A model generated the notes under the pieces. That model was given only the letters and a program-made list of their open reading frames with translations, was not told where the DNA came from and searched no databases. A program made the position numbers and the translations under genes. A DNA stretch of 64,000 nucleotides, taken from positions 186,001-250,000 of the forward strand of contig NZ_WJPK01000005.1 in NCBI RefSeq assembly GCF_009649685.1. The letters are read 5' to 3'. Below, one piece after another: positions 49,519-58,542 of the stretch (position 1 is its first letter; the number at the start of each line of letters is the position of its first letter). The DNA is from Flavobacteriaceae bacterium EG-1. GTDB taxonomy: Bacteria > Bacteroidota > Bacteroidia > Flavobacteriales > Flavobacteriaceae.

Positions 49519-49721
49519 ACCTTACAACCGTCACCAGCTTTCTTAACCCCTAACTTCACAAGTATTGTTTCTAACAAACACCACTTAGTAAATGCGGATT
49601 GAATTAAATTAACACCAATAAAAACGGTAAACCACAACCAATTAATATTTACATACACCGCCATTACCACACTGAACAGTACAAATGCGCCAACAATAAC
49701 TCTAAAATATGTATTTAACAT
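49515..49721 (-). CDS. DUF2892 (YgaP-type) small membrane protein
   Basis: A 68-residue protein with two hydrophobic segments (residues about 6-22 and 26-43) followed by TKWCLLETILVKLGVKK. This matches the DUF2892 / YgaP transmembrane domain, which in other bacteria is fused to or sits near rhodanese (sulfur-transfer) domains. It ends the efflux operon, 17 bases after the PII-like gene. No function can be shown. Confidence 0.8.
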   Translation of the reverse strand: MLNTYFRVIVGAFVLFSVVMAVYVNINWLWFTVFIGVNLIQSAFTKWCLLETILVKLGVKKAGDGCKV

Positions 49722-49738
49722 TTTAATTCTTTTTAAGA

Positions 49739-50044
49739 TTAAATCGATTTTTCAATCGGAACAACAACTGCCTTAATAGGGTTATTAGTTTCCATATTTT
49801 GATTGAATGTTTTAATGAGCTCGAAAAGCGTATCAATGTTTTCTTCTTCAGTAAAAGAAAAAAACATACTAGATTCAACACCACTTTTTTTAGCAGGAAA
49901 CCAGCTAGCTGTCCGCACTAATGCCGTTGAATTCTTATATCCATCAATCTCGGAGCCACTATAACTCTCAATCTTTGCCTCTTTAAAGAGTAGAAGAATT
50001 TCTTTCTCATACTCTTCTACGACCGTAACAATAAGTAGTTTCAT
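49739..50044 (-). CDS. PII-like small regulatory protein
   Basis: A 101-residue protein, start taken at ATG 50044 (MKLLIVTVVEEYEKEILLLFK), since the earlier in-frame start adds only a lysine-rich tail. The predicted beta-alpha-beta pattern, the Ser/Gly-rich loop and the closing IKAVVVPIEKSI look like a divergent PII/DUF3240-type trimeric fold. Such proteins next to RND pumps are thought to sense a ligand or metal and modulate the pump. It follows the RND permease gene by about 80 bases. The assignment is by pattern only. Confidence 0.55.
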   Translation of the reverse strand: MKLLIVTVVEEYEKEILLLFKEAKIESYSGSEIDGYKNSTALVRTASWFPAKKSGVESSMFFSFTEEENIDTLFELIKTFNQNMETNNPIKAVVVPIEKSI

Positions 50045-50126
50045 TTTTTTTATCTTTAATTTCACAGTGCTCATTTGAAACGAATTTCAAGAATAATAAT
50101 TTCGTGTTTATTCATTCTTCAACCCA

Positions 50127-53100
50127 TTACTGAACTACATCAGTTTTACCCTCAGGGGTTAGCGGACTTTCTGGATACTTCCTGCGTTCTATCATATAAT
50201 ACACTAATGGCACTACTAATAGTGTTAATACAGTTGACACTATAGTACCGCCCATTAATGAAATTGCTAGTCCTTGAAAAATTGGGTCAAAAAGAATAAC
50301 GAATGCTCCAATAACTACCGTCCCTGCTGTTAATAAAATAGGCGTAGTACGCACTGCACCAGCCTCAATAGCCGCTTGTTTCAGCGGTACACCTTCTGCC
50401 AATCTCAGATTTATAAAATCGATAAGCAATACAGAATTTCTAACCATTATACCTGCTAATGCAATCATACCTATAAAAGACGTTGCTGTAAAAAAAGCTC
50501 CCATAATCCAATGTCCTAGAATAATTCCGATTAATGATAAGGGTATAGCTACCATCATTACTATTGGTGCTTTAAAATTCTGAAACCAACCTACAATCAA
50601 AATATAAATTAAGATTATGGCTCCCAAAAAAGCTATTCCTAAATCACGAAAAACTTCGAGTGTTATTTGCCATTCACCATCCCATTTAACTGTGTAATCA
50701 TCTTCAAATTCGGGCTGTCCAAAATACATTTCATTAATAGCATAACCCTGAGGCAATTTTATTTCTTTTAGCTTTTCTTCCATTCCCAAAATCGCATAAG
50801 CCGGACTCTCTAATTCTCCAGCCATATCTGCCATTACGTACACCACACGTTTTTGATTTTTTCTATAAATACTTTTTGCACCAGTAGTTTTAACGATATC
50901 AACCAAATCCGCAATAGGCACCATAGCACCCTGTTTTGAGGTAACTTTTAATTGCGAAATATCATTAATTGTTGATTTTTCTTTCTCATCTAAAGCTAAA
51001 ATCAATCCTACTTGATTGTTGGCATCCTCATCATACAAATTAGTTATTGGTCTGTTCGAAAGTGCCATATTCATGGTATAGGCAATTTGTTTTGGAGCTA
51101 CACCATAAAGCATTGCTTTTTCTTTGTCTATATTAAATTGATACTCCGTTTGGTCCGCTTCAACCATCCAATCTATATCTACAACATCATCTGTGTTTTT
51201 TAATATTTCTTGTACACTATTCGCTATCTTCATTTGTTCTTGGTAATCAGGACCATAAACTTCGGCCACAATTGTAGACAAAACTGGTGGTCCTGGTGGT
51301 ACCTCAACTAATTTTACATTTGCATTATACTTGGCTGCTATTTTTTGAATATCAGGTCGTAATAATTTTGCTATATCATGGCTTTGTGCAGAACGCTCAC
51401 CTTTATCAATAAGATTTACCTGTATATCTGCCATATTACTTCCTCCACGTAAGTCGTAATGCCGAACTAAACCATTAAATGTTATTGGAGCAGAAGTGCC
51501 AATATAATTTTGATAGTTTACAACTTCTGGGTGCGTAGATAAATATTGTGCTATTTCTTTTGCGACCACTCCAGTACGTTCTAGGGTAGTGCCTTCTGGC
51601 ATATCAATTACAACTTGAAATTCATTTTTATTATCAAAAGGCAACATTTTTACAGCCACCGATTTGGTAAAAAACAACACCATTGACCCCATAAGTAACA
51701 AAAAGGTAAACCCTAAAAACAACCAACGCTTTCTACTATTTTCAATTAATGGTCGTTCAAATTTGTTGTAAATCTTGTAGATATAAGTATCTTCTACAGG
51801 CTTTTCTTTCTTTTCTACTTGTCCCTTTTTCTCCTTTTCCTTTAAAAAAATAAAGCCTAAATATGGTGTAATTGTCAAAGCAACAAATAGGGATAATATC
51901 ATTGCAATAGATGCACCTATAGGCATTGGAGCCATATAAGGACCCATTAAACCAGATACAAATGCCATTGGTAATACCGAAGCGATTACAGTAAAAGTTG
52001 CCAATATTGTCGGGTTCCCAACTTCATTAATTGCATACAATGCCGCTTGCTTAAATGGCAAACGTTTCATTTTAAAATGCCTATGCATATTCTCTGCTAT
52101 AATAATGGAATCATCCACGACAATACCAGTTACGAATACTAGAGCGAAAAGTGTTATTCTATTGAGGGTATAATCTAACATATAATAACTCAATAAGGTC
52201 AACGCAAATGTTATGGGAACTGATAAAAAGACAACCAAACCACCACGCCAACCCATAGCCAACATCACTACAAACGTCACAGCAATTATAGACCCTATAA
52301 GGTGCAATAATAATTCTGACACTTTATGAGAAGCAGTTTCGCCATAGTTTCTAGTTATTTCTACATTAACATCATTAGGAATTAAAGTTGTTCGTAAATG
52401 GGCTACTTTTTCAATAACAATATCAGCTATTTTCATAGCATCGGCCCCCTTTCTTTTAGCAACTGAAATAGTAACTGCTGGATACTCAGATTTATAATCT
52501 GTACTTTTTTCACTAGCTTTTCCAAATCCTAAAGACACATAACTTTGGGGTATCTCTGGTCCATCAATAATACTCGCTATTTGTTTTAAGTATATTGGCT
52601 TATTCTGTTGCACACCCACAACTAAATTTTCAACATCGGTTACCGAGGCCAAAAAGTTACCAGTATTTACTAAAAATTCAGTATCATTTTTATCGAAACT
52701 ACCAGAACTTAATTGGGCATTATTTGCCTTTATCATTTCAGAGACAATTAAAAAATCTAGTCCGCTTGCAGCTAACTTGTCCTTATCTAAAACTACGCGT
52801 AATTGACGGTCTTGATTACCAATCTTATGCGTAATAGCAACGTCATTTACTTTTTTAATCTCACTCTCCAACTCTTGTGCCATTTGGCTTAACTGGTACC
52901 CATCATAGTTTTCGCTCCATAATGTAAATCCTAACATTGGCACGTCATCAATAGCTCGTGTTTTAACCAATGGAAACGTTACGCCTTGCGGCATAATATC
53001 CATATGCTTATTAATTTCATTATATAATTTCACAAAAGAACGTTCAATATCTTCACCTACATAAAACTGTACGATTACCATACCTTGTTCTTTCATCGCT

Positions 53101-53363
53101 GTAGAATACACATATTCTACCCCTTTAATGTTCGAGATTAATTTCTCTAATGGTTTTATCACACGTGATTCTACTTCGTTAGGACTCGCACCTGGATAAC
53201 CCACAAAAATATCTGCCATTGGAACATCAATCTGAGGCTCTTCTTCTCTTGGGATAAGAAACGAACTGTATACCCCAATGACCATAAAAACAATCATTAA
53301 AAGCACCGTTAATTTACTGCCTATAAACATCTTGGCAATCTTGCCTGCTAAACCTTCCTTCAT
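50127..53363 (-). CDS. RND efflux permease (AcrB-like)
   Basis: A 1078-residue inner-membrane pump with the RND plan: one transmembrane helix, a periplasmic loop (PREEEPQIDVPMADIFVGYPGASPNEVE), helices 2-6, a second large loop, and helices 8-12. Helix 4 carries the adjacent aspartates in GIVVDDSIIIAEN, as in proton-driven drug-type pumps and unlike the single-Asp heavy-metal group. With the adaptor and TolC-like genes upstream it forms a tripartite exporter. The substrate is unknown. The operon promoter carries the GTAAC-N4-GTTAC palindrome. Confidence 0.93.
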   Translation of the reverse strand: MKEGLAGKIAKMFIGSKLTVLLMIVFMVIGVYSSFLIPREEEPQIDVPMADIFVGYPGASPNEVESRVIKPLEKLISNIKGVEYVYSTAMKEQGMVIVQFYVGEDIERSFVKLYNEINKHMDIMPQGVTFPLVKTRAIDDVPMLGFTLWSENYDGYQLSQMAQELESEIKKVNDVAITHKIGNQDRQLRVVLDKDKLAASGLDFLIVSEMIKANNAQLSSGSFDKNDTEFLVNTGNFLASVTDVENLVVGVQQNKPIYLKQIASIIDGPEIPQSYVSLGFGKASEKSTDYKSEYPAVTISVAKRKGADAMKIADIVIEKVAHLRTTLIPNDVNVEITRNYGETASHKVSELLLHLIGSIIAVTFVVMLAMGWRGGLVVFLSVPITFALTLLSYYMLDYTLNRITLFALVFVTGIVVDDSIIIAENMHRHFKMKRLPFKQAALYAINEVGNPTILATFTVIASVLPMAFVSGLMGPYMAPMPIGASIAMILSLFVALTITPYLGFIFLKEKEKKGQVEKKEKPVEDTYIYKIYNKFERPLIENSRKRWLFLGFTFLLLMGSMVLFFTKSVAVKMLPFDNKNEFQVVIDMPEGTTLERTGVVAKEIAQYLSTHPEVVNYQNYIGTSAPITFNGLVRHYDLRGGSNMADIQVNLIDKGERSAQSHDIAKLLRPDIQKIAAKYNANVKLVEVPPGPPVLSTIVAEVYGPDYQEQMKIANSVQEILKNTDDVVDIDWMVEADQTEYQFNIDKEKAMLYGVAPKQIAYTMNMALSNRPITNLYDEDANNQVGLILALDEKEKSTINDISQLKVTSKQGAMVPIADLVDIVKTTGAKSIYRKNQKRVVYVMADMAGELESPAYAILGMEEKLKEIKLPQGYAINEMYFGQPEFEDDYTVKWDGEWQITLEVFRDLGIAFLGAIILIYILIVGWFQNFKAPIVMMVAIPLSLIGIILGHWIMGAFFTATSFIGMIALAGIMVRNSVLLIDFINLRLAEGVPLKQAAIEAGAVRTTPILLTAGTVVIGAFVILFDPIFQGLAISLMGGTIVSTVLTLLVVPLVYYMIERRKYPESPLTPEGKTDVVQ

Positions 53364-53469
53364 TCTTTCTTGTTATTTTATTTAGGCGTATCGCCTGGCT
53401 TTTCACTTTTACTAATCGTTGCCCATTAGCTGTTACGGAGGAACCTTTCAATCCCTAAGGCAGACTTGA

Positions 53470-54552
53470 TTATTGATTAGCTATTTTAGCACCATTGAAT
53501 AATTTTCCTTCCGCCGAAACTATATACTGCTCATTAGCAGACAGTCCAGACAACACTTCTACTTTATCACCATTGGTTCGCCCTAAACGTAACCAACGTA
53601 ACAAAGCTGTATTGCTTTGACTCACTGTATAAACTCCTGTTAATTGTCCATTATGCACAACCGCTTCAATCGGTATCATAACCGATGAAATTTTGGTTTT
53701 GCTTGTTATTGGAAATTTCACCGTAGCATACATACCCGATAATATTTGTGCATCTGACTTTTCTAAAACTACTTTTACTAAATATTGCCCACCTGTATTT
53801 TTAGATGAAGTACTTACTTCAGTCACCTTTCCTTTGATATTTTGTTGTAGCGCCTTAATTTGAACTGTAACTTCTGTGTTGCTTTTTATGTCAAGTATTT
53901 CTGATTCCGGAACAAGTGCCAAAACCTGGTATTGTCCCGGCGATTCCACTTCCAATAATGGCATACCAGGATTAGCCATATCACCAGCATTAATGAATTT
54001 ATTAGTTACGACTCCTGAAAAAGGTGCACGTATGTTGGCATAACCCATTTGTGCATTAGCACCATTTTTCATCTGTTTAGCTGACTCTAAACGGGCTTTT
54101 GCCATATTATAATTAGCTGTAATGTCATCTAACTCTTTTTGCGAAGCACTATTTTTTTGAAATAAAATTGTAAATCGATTAAAGTCTTTTTCAGCATTTG
54201 TGAATGCTGCCTCTGCTTCTAATATACTAGCATTTACCTGGGCTAATTTGGCAGAAACATCTGCATTATTAACACTCATTAATAACTGTCCGTTTTGCAC
54301 TTTATCACCTACCTTAACATAAATCTTATCTACATAACCCATCATTCGTGTACTAATATTGGCACTTTTTGTCGCCTCTATTTTACCGCTAACTGATAAA
54401 TTAGAACTGCCATTATCCTCAGAAACAGTGTTAACCACAACGGTAACCGCGGGGGAATTATCAGCTACTGTTTTCTTTTCATTACTACTACAACTAGTTA
54501 TGATTAATGTGGCACCAAATATTGCCATTATTATGTATTTTCTATTTTTCAT
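53470..54552 (-). CDS. RND periplasmic adaptor (membrane fusion) lipoprotein
   Basis: A 360-residue adaptor with a lipoprotein signal (LIITSC, Cys at 21). A barrel-sandwich half (GYVDKIYVKVGDKVQNGQLL), a helical hairpin (about residues 110-160) and the second lipoyl half (GYANIRAPFSGVVTNKFINAGD) are followed by beta-barrel domains. It joins the RND permease to the TolC-like channel. A gap of 106 bases separates it from the permease gene; the gap holds a small inverted repeat AGGCG/CGCCT. Confidence 0.93.
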   Translation of the reverse strand: MKNRKYIIMAIFGATLIITSCSSNEKKTVADNSPAVTVVVNTVSEDNGSSNLSVSGKIEATKSANISTRMMGYVDKIYVKVGDKVQNGQLLMSVNNADVSAKLAQVNASILEAEAAFTNAEKDFNRFTILFQKNSASQKELDDITANYNMAKARLESAKQMKNGANAQMGYANIRAPFSGVVTNKFINAGDMANPGMPLLEVESPGQYQVLALVPESEILDIKSNTEVTVQIKALQQNIKGKVTEVSTSSKNTGGQYLVKVVLEKSDAQILSGMYATVKFPITSKTKISSVMIPIEAVVHNGQLTGVYTVSQSNTALLRWLRLGRTNGDKVEVLSGLSANEQYIVSAEGKLFNGAKIANQ

Positions 54553-54640
54553 TGTTAACTACTTTTTAATACTATTTCGGTCAAAATGGAAATCTTATAT
54601 TTTTTTTCAATCTTTTTCACTAAATAATTACTGTTCTATG

Positions 54641-55951
54641 TTATTCCTTAGTTAAGAATTGCACATAAGCCAAGGCGTAATTGTATTGGAAAACAGTAGC
54701 GAAATATTCTAACTGCTTTTCAGAAAATTGCGTTTCAGATATCAGCAAATCTGTAGTTTTTTCTAATCCTTGTTCAAATCTGTTTGTGCGAATTCGCAAC
54801 GCTTCTTTGGATTGTTCTAGTGCTAATTTTGTGAGTTTTAATTTATTTTTAGCATCTTGAAAACCTCTATTTGCTTTATTTAGCTCTAACTGACTTTCAG
54901 CCTTATATTGTTCTAATTGCAATTTGGATTTGTTGTATTCTGCTTTGCTCTTTTGTGATTTTCCAAAACGTTTACTGCCTTCGAAAAGATTCCATTTAAG
55001 CTCGGCTCCAAACAAATAACCATTAGCATCTCCCTGAAAAATTTCATCGTCATGCAGTTCATATGTCCCAAATGCATTTAATCGCGGTAAAAAAGACATT
55101 TGGTCTGCTTTGTGCATTTGTCGATATGCCTCGGTAGCAGAATTCATCGCTAGAATATCCTTGCGATTTTCAGATAACTTAACTTCAGTTAGCACTTTAT
55201 TTTCAACCAATAACGAATCTGTAGGTTTAAGAATTTTATTACTATCATCATTCATTAACGTTGATAAATAGTTACTGGCATTTAGAATACTACTATTAGC
55301 ATACTGCAATTGATTTTCAATTTCTGTTACTCGTACCTCTATGGCCAAAACATCTGATTTTTGTAAATATCCTTGCTTAAAACTATTGACTGCAATACGT
55401 TTATTTTCAATTGCGGTTTTCATTGCCTTTTCTAAAACCTCAACCGATTTATAGGCAAGTTGTAATTGCATATAGGCCTTTTCAGTCTCGAGAGAAAGGT
55501 AATCTTGCGTACGTTCAGAATTCAATTCGGTAGCATTCCATTTAGCTTTTGCTGCTTTTCGTTGATACATTCCATCAAAATTTACTAGTGGCTGTTGCAC
55601 TTCTATTCGTGTTGCATAATCTTCAATTTGACTGGGATTGTTTAATAAATCAGGATTGAAATCTGCTGCAGTTAAAATCTCTTGATTCAATTTAGAACCA
55701 AATGCCATTAATGGATTTGTGGTAGCTATACCCGTATGAGAAACACTTATATTGGGTAATATCGCAGCATTTGTTTGATTATAATCACCTTTAGCTGCTA
55801 ACACATCTTCATGTGCCATTTTAATGGTATTGTTACGCTCATTCACTTTAGCTATAACTTCTTCCTTAGTTATCGGAACAAGTTCTTGAGTAAAACCTAA
55901 ATAAAAAGCAAAAAATGCTAACCACATTAATATATACTTCATCGTATTCAT
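54641..55951 (-). CDS. TolC-family outer-membrane efflux channel
   Basis: A 436-residue outer-membrane factor with a signal peptide (MNTMKYILMWLAFFAFYLGFTQ; M4 is an alternative start). Two repeats of long coiled-coil helices are visible, for example LSLETEKAYMQLQLAYKSVEVLEKAM and KLQLEQYKAESQLELNKANRGFQ, typical of the TolC tunnel. It is the first gene of the efflux operon, followed by adaptor and permease. The start codon lies only about 11 bases after the predicted -7 box. Confidence 0.92.
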   Translation of the reverse strand: MNTMKYILMWLAFFAFYLGFTQELVPITKEEVIAKVNERNNTIKMAHEDVLAAKGDYNQTNAAILPNISVSHTGIATTNPLMAFGSKLNQEILTAADFNPDLLNNPSQIEDYATRIEVQQPLVNFDGMYQRKAAKAKWNATELNSERTQDYLSLETEKAYMQLQLAYKSVEVLEKAMKTAIENKRIAVNSFKQGYLQKSDVLAIEVRVTEIENQLQYANSSILNASNYLSTLMNDDSNKILKPTDSLLVENKVLTEVKLSENRKDILAMNSATEAYRQMHKADQMSFLPRLNAFGTYELHDDEIFQGDANGYLFGAELKWNLFEGSKRFGKSQKSKAEYNKSKLQLEQYKAESQLELNKANRGFQDAKNKLKLTKLALEQSKEALRIRTNRFEQGLEKTTDLLISETQFSEKQLEYFATVFQYNYALAYVQFLTKE

Positions 55952-55961
55952 TTATTTACGA

Positions 55962-56005
55962 CAAAATTAAAGCGGTAAAACATCCCACACAGTAACCTAT
56001 GTTAC
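55962..56005 (-). promoter_or_regulatory. Fnr/Crp-type palindrome and promoter for the efflux operon
   Basis: The palindrome GTAAC-CTAT-GTTAC (55992-56005) lies 23 positions upstream of a perfect TANNTTTG box on the minus strand (TAATTTTG, 55962-55969). The centre is near -41 of the likely start, where class II activators bind. Confidence 0.7.
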
Positions 56006-56023
56006 CGAAGAAAAATTGATAAT

Positions 56024-56058
56024 AAAAAAAGGCACCCCCCATCACAAAGGTGCCTTTT
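56024..56058 (-). terminator. Rho-independent terminator, minus strand
   Basis: Perfect 10-bp stem AAAAGGCACC/GGTGCCTTTT (56027-56036 and 56049-56058) with a 12-base loop. On the minus strand it runs into seven T residues, ending the SQR-like transcript before the efflux promoter. Confidence 0.85.
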
Positions 56059-56158
56059 ACAACCAACCAAATAAGCTGTACAACAGCATATTTCTCTTAA
56101 ATATTTTACGTAAACATCAGGTATTCTAAATCATATAAATAATCTTCGTTTAGTATAT

Positions 56159-56299
56159 TTAATTCTTTGCCTCTCTAGTGCCACCATGACCTCCAGCCAC
56201 AATCACTAATATTTTAATACTTAACCAAATAAATTTAAAAAACTGAATGATGGGGTTCATCATATAAAAACGTTTCGATTTTGATATTCTTTGTGTCAT
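56159..56299 (-). CDS. 46-residue single-helix membrane protein
   Basis: A short minus-strand frame (ATG at 56299, TAA at 56159) encodes 46 residues: a basic start (MTQRISKSKRF), one hydrophobic helix (about residues 17-35, IIQFFKFIWLSIKILVIVA) and a glycine/histidine tail GGHGGTREAKN. It lies 53 bases after the SQR-like gene on the same strand and is followed by a terminator, so it is well placed to be translated from that transcript. No family is recognised; it may be a small partner of the flavoprotein. Confidence 0.55.
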   Translation of the reverse strand: MTQRISKSKRFYMMNPIIQFFKFIWLSIKILVIVAGGHGGTREAKN

Positions 56300-56352
56300 C
56301 ACCTGATAGTTTTAATTTCATTATACTTTTATAATTCTTACATCGCGTATTT

Positions 56353-57813
56353 TTACTCTGGAATAAGCCACCAAAAGGGCTTCATTTTTGCCTTATAAAT
56401 AAATGCATAATGTAGCGCCAATTTTAACCAATGGCCTGCCAACCCAATTTCTCCGAATGTTTTACCTAATTTTCGACCTTGAGTTTCTGGGTATTTATTA
56501 TAATCTGGCACGATAGGAAATGTGGTAATACTAACCCCACTACCCTTCGTCATTCCAAAGCCCGCCGAAGCAATACATGCAGCTCCCATATTACCCATAG
56601 AACCCTTATGCTTCATTTTATTTTTACTGTTAATACTATCAATAATATTATCAGCTACTAGTTTCGCGGTTATGCCTGATGGCATTCCTGTACGTGGAGG
56701 GGCCGGTGAAATTGAAGTGCCATTTTTACTTAATCTTGGCTTTGAAATGGCATGTGGGGGTGCAAATGCAATACCTGGTGCAAATATGTTTTTATACGAA
56801 GGGTTTTGATAGGTCTCGGGCCAATCTTGCACACTCCACTCTTCATAAGGTTTAGGGGTATAGTCTGCATCAACCAACATAAAACCTTTGAACAGCTTTT
56901 CGGTAATGTCGCTATTATTTTTATCATACGCTTTAAAACCATGACCAGAGAAAGCTGGAATCAACATCGCAAAATCATAGGTTTCAGATTTATATTCACC
57001 CTCCAATGTTTCATAATGGGCTACACCATCTTCAATTTTATTAACACCAGCACCTATAATCCATTTTATTCCGCGGTCTTCGAATACCATCTCGACCATT
57101 TCACTAGATTTCATAATGTTGTTACCATAACTTAACAACATACCATCCATTCCAAAATCACCCAATTGATGCTCGTTAGCAATCCAAATAACTTCTGCAT
57201 TATCACGCACATTATGACGTCTTAATTCTTGCTCTACATTTAAAATGTATTCAAAAGCTGCACCCTGACAAGTAGATTTTGCATGACCAGTACCAATCAA
57301 AATCTTTGCTTTTTTACCTTGTTTCATTTGCTGAATCAATTCATTTAAGGCATTCCATGCATGTTCAGCATGTGAATAAGTACAAACAGAATAGGCTTTA
57401 TTAGTTCCTGGATTTAAACCCTCGGTCATATCAAATGCCAATTTCGGACCAGTTGCATTTATAAGATAGTCGTAGGTTACCTTTTCACTTACACCCTTTT
57501 TATCACCAACTACGTATTCAACATTAACAAAAGGCTCTGTAGTTTCTATATCTCCTTCAGGATAAAAAGAAGTCACCTTTGCTTGCTTGTAACTAATACC
57601 TTTTTTCTTGTATAAAGGTGGTAATGGAAATAAAATCTCTTTAGACTTCATCCTCCCAATTCCAACCCAAATATTAGAAGGAATCCATTGGTAATTACTG
57701 TTAGGAGAAACAACTAAAACCTCATGTTGTTTTGATAACTTTCGACGCAAATGTGCAGCAGCTACATGACCTGAAACTCCTGCCCCTAGTATAACTATTT
57801 TTGCCATTTTCAT
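56353..57813 (-). CDS. Sulfide:quinone oxidoreductase-like flavoprotein
   Basis: A 486-residue FAD enzyme; ATG 57807 (MAKIVILGAG) is an equally good start. The FAD Rossmann motif is IVILGAGVSGHVAAAHL, and GTGHAKSTCQGAAFEYILN holds a cysteine where SQR enzymes place a redox Cys; a second candidate is in the YSVCTYSHAEHAW region. The C-terminal half has IAFAPPHAISKP and the amphipathic end typical of monotopic SQRs. It would oxidise sulfide at the inner membrane and reduce quinone, but related NADH dehydrogenases look similar, so the substrate is inferred. Its promoter carries the Fnr-like palindrome. Confidence 0.8.
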   Translation of the reverse strand: MKMAKIVILGAGVSGHVAAAHLRRKLSKQHEVLVVSPNSNYQWIPSNIWVGIGRMKSKEILFPLPPLYKKKGISYKQAKVTSFYPEGDIETTEPFVNVEYVVGDKKGVSEKVTYDYLINATGPKLAFDMTEGLNPGTNKAYSVCTYSHAEHAWNALNELIQQMKQGKKAKILIGTGHAKSTCQGAAFEYILNVEQELRRHNVRDNAEVIWIANEHQLGDFGMDGMLLSYGNNIMKSSEMVEMVFEDRGIKWIIGAGVNKIEDGVAHYETLEGEYKSETYDFAMLIPAFSGHGFKAYDKNNSDITEKLFKGFMLVDADYTPKPYEEWSVQDWPETYQNPSYKNIFAPGIAFAPPHAISKPRLSKNGTSISPAPPRTGMPSGITAKLVADNIIDSINSKNKMKHKGSMGNMGAACIASAGFGMTKGSGVSITTFPIVPDYNKYPETQGRKLGKTFGEIGLAGHWLKLALHYAFIYKAKMKPFWWLIPE

Positions 57814-57885
57814 TTAGAAATTTACATAACAAAAGCATCAATAAAAATGACTTTTATCATTTAAATAATAATTGTTTTTACACTT

Positions 57886-57929
57886 CAAAAATGAAAAATT
57901 CAACTAATTAGCACAGCAACTAATGTTAC
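57886..57929 (-). promoter_or_regulatory. Fnr/Crp-type palindrome and promoter for the SQR-like gene
   Basis: GCAAC-TAAT-GTTAC (57916-57929; one mismatch to the palindrome) lies 23 positions upstream of CATTTTTG (57886-57893; one mismatch to TANNTTTG) on the minus strand, the same geometry as at the efflux and cydA promoters. Confidence 0.6.
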
Positions 57930-58052
57930 ATAAGAACATTTGAATTGCAAAAAAACAATTGTTACAATTGACGGAATATTTATATGACTAATATCATTCT
58001 ACCATCCTAAACTGATGACTAATTTTGAAATTCTGCAATTAATACCTAACAC

Positions 58053-58160
58053 ATGAGAGGAGATTCTAATACGATAATTTATATTATAGCTGGCATTGTT
58101 ATTTTGCACTTTGTTGTTGGATTTATTTGGCTTTTTTATAAACTAAAGAATAAAAAATAA
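58053..58160 (+). CDS. 35-residue single-helix membrane protein
   Basis: A plus-strand frame (ATG 58053, TAA ending 58160) encodes a short polar start (MRGDSNT), one hydrophobic helix (about IIYIIAGIVILHFVVGFIWLF split over residues 8-28) and a basic tail YKLKNKK. The inside-positive layout is that of a genuine small membrane protein. A TANNTTTG box (TAATTTTG, 58020-58027) lies 26 bases upstream, though no -33 element is evident. It stands alone, divergent from the SQR-like gene and convergent with the cydAB operon. No family recognised. Confidence 0.5.
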   Translation: MRGDSNTIIYIIAGIVILHFVVGFIWLFYKLKNKK

Positions 58161-58228
58161 TAATATGTTTTTCTTTTAAGCAGTCAATCTGAATTAAATA
58201 ACAATTATCTGCAGCTTAATAATTTCTA

Positions 58229-58525
58229 TTACTTATTAAACTTGGTATATAGTTTTTTTACTAAAACTAGACCTACAGTGCCACCTAAAGCTGACACCAT
58301 TAAATTAATACCTAATAGAACACCCGCATAATCATTACTATTAATTATAGCCCAAGCATTAAACCCTAATCTTCCCAAGGTCTTAATAAAGAGTATGCTT
58401 CCAAAAACACCAACTAATGTGTTTCCTGTAAATCCAAAAGAATATTTATTTTTAAAATAACCCATTACATTAGCAGCAATAATTCCGATTAAAATACTTA
58501 CTAACGAAATTAGTGAACCTGTCAT
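58229..58525 (-). CDS. Small membrane protein encoded after cydB
   Basis: A 98-residue protein with three hydrophobic segments and glycine-rich turns (NTLVGVFGSILFIKTLGRLG, LLGINLMVSALGGTVGLVLVKKL). The pattern resembles transglycosylase-associated/GlsB-type small membrane proteins. It starts 17 bases after the cydB stop, so it is the third gene of the cytochrome bd operon. Its role is unknown; it is longer than CydX-type subunits. Confidence 0.65.
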   Translation of the reverse strand: MTGSLISLVSILIGIIAANVMGYFKNKYSFGFTGNTLVGVFGSILFIKTLGRLGFNAWAIINSNDYAGVLLGINLMVSALGGTVGLVLVKKLYTKFNK

Positions 58526-58542
58526 AATATTGTAGTTTTCAA

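Noticed and set aside
50127-55951. Heavy-metal (CusA-type) efflux system
   Set aside because: The permease has the paired Asp-Asp in helix 4 typical of drug-type pumps, and no metal-binding motifs are visible in the adaptor.
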